DNA of 64,000 nucleotides, from contig NZ_JIBT01000030.1 of the NCBI RefSeq assembly GCF_001039575.1, forward strand, positions 1-64,000, read 5' to 3'. A model generated the notes under the pieces. The model worked only from the letters and a program-made list of their open reading frames with translations. It did not search any database and was not told the origin of the DNA. Every line of letters starts with the position of its first letter. The first letter of the stretch is position 1. This DNA comes from Halomonas sp. PR-M31. Its GTDB lineage: Bacteria > Pseudomonadota > Gammaproteobacteria > Pseudomonadales > Halomonadaceae. Shown here one piece after another: positions 47,115 to 55,368 of this stretch. The translations under genes and the position numbers were made by a program.

Positions 47115-47867
47115 ATGAGCCAGCGGGACGCGCTGCAAGAGCATAAACCTGCCAGATCCGGGGTCGCCAGCAAGCGCAGGAAGGGCAAGAATGGCGATGG
47201 CGCCGAGCGCCACGACGTCATTTATCAAACTATCAGCGATGCCATCATCGAACATCGCCTGCGCCCTGGATCCCGTCTGCGAGAGGATGCCCTGGCGGAG
47301 GTGTTCAGTGTGAGCCGTACGGGTATCCGCAAGATTCTACAGCGTCTGGCCCTAGAGCATCTGGTGACACTGACTCCGCGTCGCGGCGCCAGCGTCACTC
47401 GTCCCACCGCGGAAGATGCCCGGGACGTGTTTGCCACGCGGCAGCTGGTGGAATGCGGCATCATGCAGGACGTCGTCAGGAACATCACGAGCAACGATGC
47501 GCGTGAGCTGCGTGAACTCGCCGCTCGCGAACGTAAGGCGCTCAAGAGCGGTGAACAAAGTGCCGCCATCAGATTTTCGGCGGAATTTCATACCCGCTTG
47601 GCGCAACTATCCGGCAACAGGGTGATCGCCGAGTTCATTGGGCACCTGTGTTCGCGCTCTTCGTTGATACTTGCGGTCTACGGCTCCTCGGGTCATCTGG
47701 GGTGTGAGTCCCATGACCACGATGAGCTGATCAACGTCCTCGAAGCAGGCAAAGGCGAACGTGCAGCGACGTTTATGGGACGCCATCTCAAGGCCATCGA
47801 AGCCTCGCTTTCCATTGTCGAAGAGGAAGACGAAGCGCCGGACCTGCATCATATCTTCTCTTCGTGA
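47115..47867 (+). CDS. GntR-family regulator, FCD (FadR) type
   Basis: A 250-residue regulator. It has a basic leader (~residues 10-35), then a winged helix-turn-helix of GntR type with SRLREDALAEVFSVSRTGIRKILQRL, and an all-helical FCD effector domain from DARDVFATRQLVECGIMQDVV on. The FCD metal/ligand His are visible in FHTRLAQLSGN. It follows puuD and precedes allantoin genes, so it probably controls urate and allantoin breakdown. TTGT-AT-ACAA-like sites near it and four other urate promoters fit the FadR-subfamily operator. Confidence 0.9.
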   Translation: MSQRDALQEHKPARSGVASKRRKGKNGDGAERHDVIYQTISDAIIEHRLRPGSRLREDALAEVFSVSRTGIRKILQRLALEHLVTLTPRRGASVTRPTAEDARDVFATRQLVECGIMQDVVRNITSNDARELRELAARERKALKSGEQSAAIRFSAEFHTRLAQLSGNRVIAEFIGHLCSRSSLILAVYGSSGHLGCESHDHDELINVLEAGKGERAATFMGRHLKAIEASLSIVEEEDEAPDLHHIFSS

Positions 47868-48346
47868 TTGGGCATGGGGTGCTTGAACAGTGTTGCGTAA
47901 GCGGTTGATTAGCTTGGGCTTCAATAGCGTTGTGCTTGTAACTTGATGCCGTTGGCTTGGTTCGGGAAAGAACGGTTCATTTTATCAGTATACTAAATTT
48001 CCTTGTGAAATTTTCATTCGGCATGGCTTAAACTGAGGTGACATTGAGTTTTCTTTAAGAAGAAACACTTTATCTTCAATCTTCTGAAGGTTACGCAAGA
48101 AAATTTTTGTTTGTACACATATCAAGTTTGGCAAGTAAGGTTGGATACCAATATACAATTGGTTGGTTTTTCGCTATGACTTTACGTACTGAAACTGACC
48201 TAGCCTCTTTTAGCATTTGTTTCGTGTCAGGTTATGCAAAGCCTTTTCGATGGAGAGGCTTGCTTGTATGTTTGTATAACAGTCTATAGCTATAAAATAT
48301 AGAAAATATTATTTTGATAGGGTTAGAAAAACTGTGGGGAATTGGT
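47868..48346. other. 480-bp AT-rich gap
   Basis: Composition drops sharply to AT-rich after about 47960. I see no supported gene; a 60-codon frame at 48107-48289 has no family features. A segment at 47911-47940 resembles 41471-41502. This is the left side of an AT-rich island. Confidence 0.5.
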
Positions 48347-48664
48347 ATGCTTGAATCTTTTTATTCGATTATTCCTAGCTCATTAGTGGCATTCCTCTTG
48401 ATGTTGTTAGTGGTTTCTCTGTTGGCTTTTTATTTTCATAGAAGAGCTGGTTCGTCCTATGGGTTTTTGAATAGAATGTATGCTTTTGTTATAGGGAGAG
48501 GAGAGTTTTACGATCAAGGCATAGAGCAGTTCTGGAAAGAGCGAAAAGATATTGAAAGATTTAATGCTTTTTTTAATGTAAGAGCTAAGTCTATTATAGA
48601 TATAGTTAGTTTTAAAGCTTGGGTAGAAAAGTTTGATATTGATGTACGGTTGGTGACAAATTAA
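48347..48664 (+). CDS. Unknown small membrane protein (AT-rich island, gene 1)
   Basis: A 105-residue protein with one N-terminal membrane helix (IIPSSLVAFLLMLLVVSLLAFYF). A cytoplasmic part follows with RRAGSSYGFLNRMYAFVIG and FWKERKDIERFNAFFNVRAKS. I do not recognise a function; the pattern (helix, then ...ERFN.FF..RAKS) could be DUF6216-like, but that is a memory-based guess. GGGGA precedes the ATG at 48347; the frame is open up to 48314. Codons are strongly AT-ending, unlike the neighbours. A nine-A run follows the stop, and the partner gene starts 30 bp later in the same frame. Confidence 0.65.
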   Translation: MLESFYSIIPSSLVAFLLMLLVVSLLAFYFHRRAGSSYGFLNRMYAFVIGRGEFYDQGIEQFWKERKDIERFNAFFNVRAKSIIDIVSFKAWVEKFDIDVRLVTN

Positions 48665-48694
48665 AAAAAAAGAATTGATATAGAGAAACATAGA

Positions 48695-49192
48695 GTGGTT
48701 AAGGTGAAACCACAAGAGCCACCTATTTTTATCTTTTTTATTGTTGTTTTATATGTTATATCTTTGTCATTCTTATCAATTGCTGTTTCTAGTTCGGCGC
48801 TTGTAAAGTTTAAAGGAGGTGATCAATGGTTATGGTTAAATCATGAAGAGGCTCATAGCACAGGAGTACATAATTTAATAATTCGTAGTGATGATTGGGT
48901 GATTAAAAAAACAGAATGTAGGCAAGATAATAATTACGAAGATTTAATGACTAAGACAAATTTTGATGAAAAGCAAATTAAGGTTATATGTAACTCTTTT
49001 TTTGATGAAAAAGAGTTCTCAGTAATTGATAAAATAATAAAAGAGAAAAAGTTTTTCTATTTCCTAGTAGTGGGAGCCATTTTTTTAATGTTGATTCCAA
49101 TTTCCAAATTAATGGCAATGTTAAGAGCAAAAAATGCACGGCGCCATATACTATATAAATATAATTGTTACAAGCGTCAACGGTCACGATGA
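48695..49192 (+). CDS. Unknown two-helix membrane protein (AT-rich island, gene 2)
   Basis: A 165-residue protein with one membrane helix near the N-terminus (FIFFIVVLYVISLSFLSIAVS) and a second near the C-terminus (FFYFLVVGAIFLMLIPISKLMAM). The 90-residue loop between is charged and has two cysteines (KTECRQ, KVICNS). Topology with both ends inside and a periplasmic loop is likely. I do not recognise the family. The start is a GTG at 48695 or 48704. Base composition is far more AT-rich than the chromosome around it, which suggests recent transfer with gene 1. Confidence 0.65.
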   Translation: MVKVKPQEPPIFIFFIVVLYVISLSFLSIAVSSSALVKFKGGDQWLWLNHEEAHSTGVHNLIIRSDDWVIKKTECRQDNNYEDLMTKTNFDEKQIKVICNSFFDEKEFSVIDKIIKEKKFFYFLVVGAIFLMLIPISKLMAMLRAKNARRHILYKYNCYKRQRSR

Positions 49193-49599
49193 ATTATCCG
49201 ACAAAATTTTTTTGAAAACGGCTCACTGCCATTAATTTTTATTTCCTTATGAGGCTGCGCGAAGGCATGCAGGTGATTTCTTGTAAAAGTTAATAAGGAA
49301 CATTTTTTCAAAATTTTTAAGTAAGTTGCGACATCCTCGTTCAGCCATAACGTAACCTATGCTTTGATCTCTTTGAAGTACGCATTCTTTACGAAGTCGG
49401 AAAAGCTGTAATGATTACGCATGACTTTGCCTTTTATAAATTTTCTCACTTATTTTATTTTCGTGAGGTACGACATCTATCCACACCGTTAAGTTCTAAA
49501 TGGCGCTGCCAGCCTGAAAACCAGCAGCATCTGCCGGTTCCAGGCAATTCTCATTACGTCGTATTTTGGCAGTACTTTCCATACTATTTGTTGGTTTGT
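49193..49599. other. 407-bp AT-rich gap, right side of island
   Basis: No gene supported. A 114-codon frame starting at 49411 overlaps the end of the racemase-family gene on the other strand and looks like a shadow. T- and A-runs near 49200-49330 may include a terminator for the two-gene island, but I cannot define a clean stem. Confidence 0.4.
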
Positions 49600-50292
49600 C
49601 TATTTATCTCGAATGGCCCTTACCGCCGCTCTGGCCGCGGCATTGACGGCCTCCACCAGCGGTGCCTCGAACTGTGGTTGCAGCCGCAGTGCCGAGGCGG
49701 CGAGCGGGCCACCGCCCATGATTACGGCCTGTGCGCCATCCTCTTCAATGGATGATGTAACCGCGTTTGCCAGCGCCGCATCGAGTTTTTCCGGCGCTTC
49801 CACCAACTCGGCAGGATCGCCGGGGGTGATCCTGACTCCGCGATACAGCGGCTCGTAACCCAGGGATGCGGCTTTTTGCCTGAAGGATTCGATTAGCTCC
49901 TTGTCCGGTGTCACGGTCACGATGCCAAAGGCCCTGTTGCCTCGCGCCGCCTCGTGAAATACCTCTTCACCGATACCGAAGACCGGGATATCAACCTGTT
50001 TTCGCAGTTCTTCGAGTCCGGGATCGCTGAAGGCGGACACGATGATGGCTGCGACGCTCTCATCCTTGGCTGCCTCGACGCCGATTGCCACCACACCCGG
50101 GACGGCGTTTTTCATGTCCTGAGGCGTGGTAAGAAGCGCCGGAGCGCTTTGGTTGCTTTCGCCTACTATCGTCGCTACGCCTTGAACTTCACGCTGGGCT
50201 ATTTCGACCATGGTCCAGGTGATGTCGATGTTGGAATTTGGATTGATGAGCAGGATACTCTTGCGCATCTCGGCGCTATCTGACGCCATCAT
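49600..50292 (-). CDS. Asp/Glu/hydantoin racemase-family protein lacking both catalytic Cys
   Basis: A 230-residue member of the Asp/Glu racemase superfamily. ILLINPNSNIDITWTMVEIA and FGIVTVTPDKELIESF give the fold. The active-site cysteines of hydantoin and allantoin racemases are replaced: SAFSDPG here where HpxA has ACFGDPG, and IMGGGPL where HpxA has VLGCGGM. So it is probably not a racemase of the usual two-Cys type. The start ATG at 50292 overlaps the permease stop (ATGA); MRKSIL at 50268 is another choice. It is in the operon of the NCS1 permease and hpxA. Confidence 0.85.
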   Translation of the reverse strand: MMASDSAEMRKSILLINPNSNIDITWTMVEIAQREVQGVATIVGESNQSAPALLTTPQDMKNAVPGVVAIGVEAAKDESVAAIIVSAFSDPGLEELRKQVDIPVFGIGEEVFHEAARGNRAFGIVTVTPDKELIESFRQKAASLGYEPLYRGVRITPGDPAELVEAPEKLDAALANAVTSSIEEDGAQAVIMGGGPLAASALRLQPQFEAPLVEAVNAAARAAVRAIRDK

Positions 50293-51653
50293 TCACGAAA
50301 ACGCTTGCAAGCGGACCAGTGACGCATCAGCAGGTAGTAGATCACCCCAGCAGGAATCAGGCTGGCGTACCAGGAGACGGCGGAAAAGGTTAGCGCCACG
50401 GCAGCGCCTATTAGTGAGGCGATGATGGCACCGTAGTTGACGCCCCGGTAAGGCCCATTGACGTCGTAAAGCTTGTCTACGTCCAGGGTGCGCCGGCGGA
50501 TCAGATAGTAATCCACCACCAGCACCGCGAAGATCGGGCCGAGGAAGGCGGAGTAGGTCTGCACGAACAGCTGCAGGCCGGCGGCGGATTCGTCTTTGAC
50601 CAGCTCCCAGGGAAAAGTGGCGAAGGCCAGGAAGCCGACGATGACCGTGGCGGTACGGTATTTGAGCTTGAAGGCGTCCATCAGTACATAGGTCGGTGGC
50701 ACCACGTTGTTGAGCACGTTGGTGGTGACCTGGGCGAAGGCGATGAAGAGCAGGGTCGTCATCAGCAGCGGCGTGTTGTCCACCGCGTTGGAAAACACCT
50801 TGATCGGGTCCGCGACCCCGGTGGCCTCGGAGACCATGAAACCGATCAGCCCCATGAACAGGGTGCAGGGCAGAATCGACATGGAGTATAGCGTGGTCAG
50901 AAAGCCCGGGCCGGCGCCGTGCTTGAGTTCCCGGGAGTAGTCGCTAACGTTGAGCATCATGGTGCTGTAGATGCCCAGAAACAGCATGGTCGCTCCCCAG
51001 AAGGGCAGGCCCCAGGTGCCTTCGATATTGACCAGATTGGCGGAGATCTCCGCGCCGTAACGATCCACCGTGCTGTAGAACATGTAGGTCAAGGAGACCA
51101 GAATGAAGCCGCTGCCGATGTTCTCCAGCCACTTGATGCCCTGAAAGCCAAGCACCGATAGGGCAATCTGCAGCAGCTGGAAGACGATGAAGAACAGTAT
51201 CAGGTTGTCGAAGCCGAACAGGGTGGCGGATACCGCGTTCAAGGCGCCGGCACCGATCCAGCTTTGAAAGCCGTACCAGACGATGGCTGGCACCGCTCGC
51301 ACAAGCCCTGGGAAACGGGTGCCGCTGAAGCCGAAGGCGCTACGGGCCTGGACCATGAAGGGAATGCCGTACTTGTAGCCCGCGGCGCCGTTGAGGGTCA
51401 GCGCCACCCCAATGACGAAACAGCCAATAGCGATGGCCAGGGTTGCCTGCACCAGATTGAGCGTACCCACGACGCTCGAGCCCATGGCGAAGGTGCCGAT
51501 GGACACGCAGCCACCGAACCAGGCCAGCAGATAAGAGAAGCGTCCCATGATGCGGGTGGTTTGAGGGGCCAGGGATTCCTGTCCCGGCGCCTTGGTCGCG
51601 GCTGTATTCGTTGCGCTGGAGTGAGCTCCTGAAGAGGAGGCCGGGGTCGTCAT
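50289..51653 (-). CDS. NCS1-family allantoin/hydantoin permease
   Basis: A 454-residue transporter with about 12 membrane helices of the NCS1 (nucleobase:cation symporter-1) family. YLLAWFGGCVSIGTFAMGSSVVG, PFMVQARSAFGFSGTRFPGLVRAVPAIVWYGFQSWIGA and MLNVSDYSRELK are conserved in PucI/AllP-like proteins. Its place between two racemase-family genes suggests allantoin as the substrate; hydantoins are possible. I chose the start at 51653 (MTTPASS); a TTG at 51698 would add 15 residues. hpxA lies upstream by 73 bp. Confidence 0.88.
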   Translation of the reverse strand: MTTPASSSGAHSSATNTAATKAPGQESLAPQTTRIMGRFSYLLAWFGGCVSIGTFAMGSSVVGTLNLVQATLAIAIGCFVIGVALTLNGAAGYKYGIPFMVQARSAFGFSGTRFPGLVRAVPAIVWYGFQSWIGAGALNAVSATLFGFDNLILFFIVFQLLQIALSVLGFQGIKWLENIGSGFILVSLTYMFYSTVDRYGAEISANLVNIEGTWGLPFWGATMLFLGIYSTMMLNVSDYSRELKHGAGPGFLTTLYSMSILPCTLFMGLIGFMVSEATGVADPIKVFSNAVDNTPLLMTTLLFIAFAQVTTNVLNNVVPPTYVLMDAFKLKYRTATVIVGFLAFATFPWELVKDESAAGLQLFVQTYSAFLGPIFAVLVVDYYLIRRRTLDVDKLYDVNGPYRGVNYGAIIASLIGAAVALTFSAVSWYASLIPAGVIYYLLMRHWSACKRFRE

Positions 51654-51726
51654 GTTTGTCGTCTCGCAGTGTTGATTGTCTTTATAAACTTCCTGCAATG
51701 CTTGGCTTTAACTATCGACTTGACGC

Positions 51727-52470
51727 TTAGTCGAAGCGCTGCTGGCTCAGATGCTCGAACTGACCGGTAAAGGCCTTAGGCCGTGGGAAAGCCAGATCGC
51801 CACATTTGCTGGTCCCCAGGCCCAGACCGACCAGCGCCTCGGCAAGCTTTACCGCGGCGGTCACGCCTTCCACGACGGGCAGGCCGACCGCATCGCTAAT
51901 CTGGCCGGTGAGATCCGCCATACCCCCGCAGCCCAGCACGATGGCGCCGATGTTGTCTTCGTCCCGAGCGCGTTTGCACTCGTCGATGATGCGGGTCAGG
52001 GCCGCGTCGCTGTCGTCTTCCAGGTCGAGCACCGGAATTTCCGCTGCCCGCACCCGGCGGCAATGATGGCTGAAGCCATACATGTCCAGCAGATGCTCGG
52101 CGATGATGCCGGTACGCCCTAGGGTAGTGACGATGGAAAAGCGCGTGCTGATCAGGGTGGCCATATGAAAGGCCGCTTCGGCAATGCCGATCACCGGTGC
52201 CCGAGTCAGCTCCCGAGCAGCCAGCAGGCCCGGATCGCCAAAACAGGCGATAATGTAGGCATCGACCTTTTCCTGCTCTCCCTTCATGACTTCTTCCACG
52301 ACGCCCACGGCGCTGATGGCTTCATCGAAATGGCTTTCAATGGAGACCGGCCCGCCGGCCGGGTTCGTGGAGCTTATGTCGGTGCCCGCTGACGCGATGC
52401 GCTTGGCCGCCGCGTCGATGGTGGCAGTCATCGTGGCAGTGGTGTTGGGATTGATGACGCGAATATGCAT
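51727..52470 (-). CDS. hpxA: Allantoin racemase
   Basis: A 247-residue racemase that interconverts S- and R-allantoin, so that both are usable. It is of the HyuE/HpxA type. IRVINPNTTATMTATID is the start, and the two catalytic cysteines are seen in IIACFGDPGLLAA and VLGCGGMADLTG. It is first in a leftward operon with the NCS1 permease and the Cys-less paralogue, and is divergent from puuE. A candidate GntR site (52556-52565) lies in its leader. Hydantoin racemase is the alternative, but context favours allantoin. Confidence 0.87.
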   Translation of the reverse strand: MHIRVINPNTTATMTATIDAAAKRIASAGTDISSTNPAGGPVSIESHFDEAISAVGVVEEVMKGEQEKVDAYIIACFGDPGLLAARELTRAPVIGIAEAAFHMATLISTRFSIVTTLGRTGIIAEHLLDMYGFSHHCRRVRAAEIPVLDLEDDSDAALTRIIDECKRARDEDNIGAIVLGCGGMADLTGQISDAVGLPVVEGVTAAVKLAEALVGLGLGTSKCGDLAFPRPKAFTGQFEHLSQQRFD

Positions 52471-52555
52471 GGTTTTCCTGATTGTCTGTGACCTGATCGC
52501 AGCGGTTCGCTGCGAGGCAAAGAGCAGGTTGAGCGCGCTTTAAACGACGCTATCT

Positions 52556-52565
52556 TTGTACACAA
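52556..52565. promoter_or_regulatory. Candidate GntR operator, hpxA side
   Basis: TTGTACACAA fits TTGT-NN-ACAA, with spacer AC instead of AT. It lies 86 bp upstream of hpxA in the divergent hpxA/puuE region. Confidence 0.42.
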
Positions 52566-52657
52566 GGTAGTTATCGTTAAGGCCGATGGCAAGAAAGAAT
52601 TGAAGGCAGGATGTCAGGAATTGCTTGAAGTACAAGTGGAGACAGTCTAGCTTAATA

Positions 52658-52667
52658 TTGTATACAC
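52658..52667. promoter_or_regulatory. Candidate GntR operator, puuE side
   Basis: TTGTATACAC is one base from TTGTATACAA. It ends 24 bp before the puuE ATG and would overlap a promoter or the start of the leader. Confidence 0.48.
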
Positions 52668-52691
52668 TTTATGAAAACAGGAGCCTATTCA

Positions 52692-53630
52692 ATGATGCGG
52701 ACACAAGACGCTGATTACCCCCGGGACCTGATCGGCTATGGCAACAAGCCCCCTCATGCCAACTGGCCGGGTCAGGCGAAGATCGCCGTGCAGTTCGTCC
52801 TCAACTATGAAGAGGGCGGTGAGAACAATGTGCTGCACGGGGACAGCGGCTCTGAGCAGTTTCTCTCCGAAATCATCGGCGCCGAGGCCTATCCGGCTCG
52901 TCACCTCAGTATGGAGTCGATCTACGAGTACGGCTCCCGGGCCGGGGTATGGCGCATTCTCAAGGAGTTCGAGCGTCGTGGCCTGCCGCTGACGGTATTT
53001 GGCGTGGCCATGGCGCTGGAGCGCAACCCTGACGTTGCCCAGGCCTTCAAAGAGCTGGGCCACGAGATCGCTTGCCACGGCTATCGCTGGATTCACTATC
53101 AGAACACACCGGAAGACATCGAGCGCGAGCACATGCAAAAGGCCATCGAGATCTTCCAGAAGCTCTATGGCGAGAAACCCCTGGGCTGGTACACCGGTCG
53201 CGACAGCCCCAATACCCGGCGCCTGGTGCTCGACGAAGGCTCGTTCCTCTACGATAGTGACTACTATGGCGACGACCTGCCGTTCTGGACCAAGGAAAAG
53301 AACAGCCAAGGTGAGACACAGCCGCACCTGGTGGTGCCCTATACCCTGGACAGCAACGACATGCGCTTCGCCTCGCCTCAGGGATTCAATACCGGCGAGC
53401 AGTTCTTCACCTATCTGCGGGATGCCTTCGATGTGCTTTATGTCGAAGGGGAAGAAGCGCCGAAAATGCTCTCCATCGGGCTGCACTGCCGTTTGATCGG
53501 CCGACCGGGGCGGTTCCGTGGGTTGCAGCGCTTCCTCGACCATATCGAGGCCCACGACCGGGTCTGGGTGACCCGTCGAATAGACATCGCGCAACACTGG
53601 GCAAAGCATCACCCTACTACCGCCAGCTAA
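52692..53630 (+). CDS. puuE: Allantoinase PuuE (metal-independent, deacetylase fold)
   Basis: PuuE opens allantoin to allantoate. It belongs to the polysaccharide-deacetylase (NodB) fold rather than the amidohydrolase fold. YPRDLIGYGNKPPHANWP, NYEEGGENNVLHGD and GHEIACHGYRWIHYQ are typical, and YTGRDSPNTRRLV follows. I chose the ATG at 52692 with AGGAG eight bases upstream (312 residues). It is followed by allA after 14 bp. Confidence 0.94.
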   Translation: MMRTQDADYPRDLIGYGNKPPHANWPGQAKIAVQFVLNYEEGGENNVLHGDSGSEQFLSEIIGAEAYPARHLSMESIYEYGSRAGVWRILKEFERRGLPLTVFGVAMALERNPDVAQAFKELGHEIACHGYRWIHYQNTPEDIEREHMQKAIEIFQKLYGEKPLGWYTGRDSPNTRRLVLDEGSFLYDSDYYGDDLPFWTKEKNSQGETQPHLVVPYTLDSNDMRFASPQGFNTGEQFFTYLRDAFDVLYVEGEEAPKMLSIGLHCRLIGRPGRFRGLQRFLDHIEAHDRVWVTRRIDIAQHWAKHHPTTAS

Positions 53631-53644
53631 GAGGAGAGTCGAAC

Positions 53645-54136
53645 ATGCTGGAACTCAAGGCCGAGCCGTTGACGCCCAAGGCGTTCATGCCCTTCGGCGA
53701 GGTGATCGACGTGCGTACCTCGGATTCCTTTGCCATCAACTCGGGGTTGACCCAGCGTCATCACGATCTGGCCACCGTCGAGACCCTGGGCCAGAACGCC
53801 CGGGCGCTGATCAGCATCTTCGTCAGCCAGCCAATCAAGACGCCGTTGGAACTCAGCTTTCTGGAGCGCCACCCCCAAGGCAGTCAGGCTTTCATGCCGC
53901 TGCACGAGGAGCGTTTCATCATCGTGGTGGCGCCCCGGGGTGAAAAGATTGACCCAGGTCAGGTGCGCGCCTTCGTCACCGATGGTCGCCAGGGGGTGAA
54001 TTATCATGCCGGCACCTGGCACGCCATTCAGTCCGTGCTGGAGCGGGAAGGTGAATTCCTGGTGGTGGATCGCGGCGGCGATGGCAACAACTGCGACGAA
54101 TATCCCATCGATCTGCGCATCACTCTCGACGAGTGA
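53645..54136 (+). CDS. allA: Ureidoglycolate lyase
   Basis: AllA splits ureidoglycolate into glyoxylate and urea. The 163-residue cupin-like protein has FMPFGEVIDV, SFLERHPQGSQAFMPL and VNYHAGTWHAIQSVL, all conserved. GAGGAGAGT lies upstream of the ATG. It follows puuE and precedes allE, although it acts after AllE in the pathway. A repeat-like element separates it from allE. Confidence 0.94.
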   Translation: MLELKAEPLTPKAFMPFGEVIDVRTSDSFAINSGLTQRHHDLATVETLGQNARALISIFVSQPIKTPLELSFLERHPQGSQAFMPLHEERFIIVVAPRGEKIDPGQVRAFVTDGRQGVNYHAGTWHAIQSVLEREGEFLVVDRGGDGNNCDEYPIDLRITLDE

Positions 54137-54175
54137 TTTAGAGTATCTATCCAGACCTCCTATGATGATGGGCGC

Positions 54176-54266
54176 GGGGGCAAGGCGTAGCGAGGGTCTT
54201 TTGCCAGGGAAGGCAAAAGTAGCGCCCAGGGACGGGTTTACAGCGCCCTCGCGAAGGCTTGCCCCC
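54176..54266. repeat. Structured intergenic element, possibly a dispersed repeat
   Basis: Outer arms GGGGGCAAG (54176-54184) and CTTGCCCCC (54258-54266) enclose an inner hairpin CTTTTGCC/GGCAAAAG (54198-54219). GCGCCCAGGGACGGGTTTACAGCGCCC follows in a form I recall from Halomonas-type intergenic repeats. It is wholly between allA and allE and has no coding sign. Confidence 0.5.
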
Positions 54267-54332
54267 GGGTAGCCCATCTGCCTCCAGGCGGTAGAAAAAC
54301 TTGGCATCACTTTTTTAAATAGAGGCCACCCT

Positions 54333-55177
54333 ATGACCACTCGTAGTTACTACGCCCCCAAGGGGGGCTTGCCACCCCAGACCCAAATGACCGCAGATCG
54401 TGCGGTGTTCACCGAAGCCTATGCGGTGATTCCAAAAGGTGTCATGCGGGACATCGTCACCAGTTTCCTGCCCTTCTGGGACAAGACCCGGCTATGGGTG
54501 CTGGCACGTCCGCTGTCCGGTTTCGCCGAAACGTTCTCCCAATACATCATGGAAGTTCAGCCTGGCGGCGGTAGCGACAAGCCGGAGCCGGATGCCGGCG
54601 CCGAGGCGGTACTTTTCATAGTGGAAGGCGAGCTGACCCTGATGCTGGCGGGTGAAAAATACATCATGCATCCTGGCGGCTACGCCTTCATTCCGCCCGC
54701 CAGCGATTGGCAGGTGCGTAACGATGGCGACGCGCCGGCACGCTTTCACTGGATTCGCAAGGCCTATGAGTACGTCGACGGCATCGAGCCGCCGGAGGCT
54801 TCGTCACCAATGAGCAGGATATCGAACCGGCGGCGATGCCGGACACCAATGGCGCCTGGGCGACCACCCGTTTCGTCGATCCGATGGATCTGCGCCACGA
54901 CATGCACGTGACCATCGTTACCTTCCAGCCCGGCGGCGTCATTCCCTTCGATGAAACCCACATCATGGAGCATGGCCTGTACGTGCTCGAAGGCAAGGCG
55001 GTCTATCACCTGAACCAGGATTGGGTCGAGGTGGAAGCCGGCGATTTCATGTGGCTGCGCGCCTTCTGCCCCCAGGCCTGCTACGCCGGTGGACCGGGCC
55101 CGTTCCGCTACCTGCTGTACAAAGATGTCAATCGCCATCCCAAGCTCAATGCGTCTTCTGCTTACCGCGGTCGCTAA
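54333..55177 (+). pseudogene. allE: (S)-ureidoglycine aminohydrolase, split by a -1 frameshift
   Basis: AllE (YlbA/UGHY) hydrolyses ureidoglycine to ureidoglycolate and ammonia. It is a bicupin of about 280 residues. The N-terminal cupin (SYYAPKGGLPPQTQM, then GAEAVLFIVEGELTLML) is in the first frame. After DGIEPPE at about 54796 the frame breaks. Cupin 2 continues in the next frame: GFVTNEQDIEPAAMPDTNG, then THIMEHGLYVLEGKAVYHL, ending at 55177. Adding one G (GAGGGC for GAGGC) restores a full protein. The error is in a G-run, so it may be a consensus error. A strong terminator follows. Confidence 0.9.
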
Positions 55178-55208
55178 AGTTCCGATGGATGACCTTTCCA
55201 TTCATATC

Positions 55209-55235
55209 AGCCGGCGAACCTTCGCCGGCTTTTTG
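55209..55235 (+). terminator. Rho-independent terminator of puuE-allA-allE
   Basis: AGCCGGCGAA and TTCGCCGGCT are perfect 10-bp arms with a two-base loop, followed by TTTT. It ends the puuE-allA-allE unit. Confidence 0.92.
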
Positions 55236-55368
55236 ATAGGGCGTTATTCAAACATGCTTATGTTCATCAAAACACCGAAAATAACGTCTTAAAACATGAG
55301 CTTATAATTTTAATCGTGCATTTGACGTTTTATCCTCAGCAAGATTTCAACCTTCTCTGAATATTTTG

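Noticed and set aside
48107-48289. 60-codon frame in the AT-rich gap
   Set aside because: Non-ATG start, no ribosome site and no recognisable domain.
49411-49755. 114-codon frame on the plus strand
   Set aside because: Its second half is the antisense of the racemase-family gene, and the first half is AT-rich without features.
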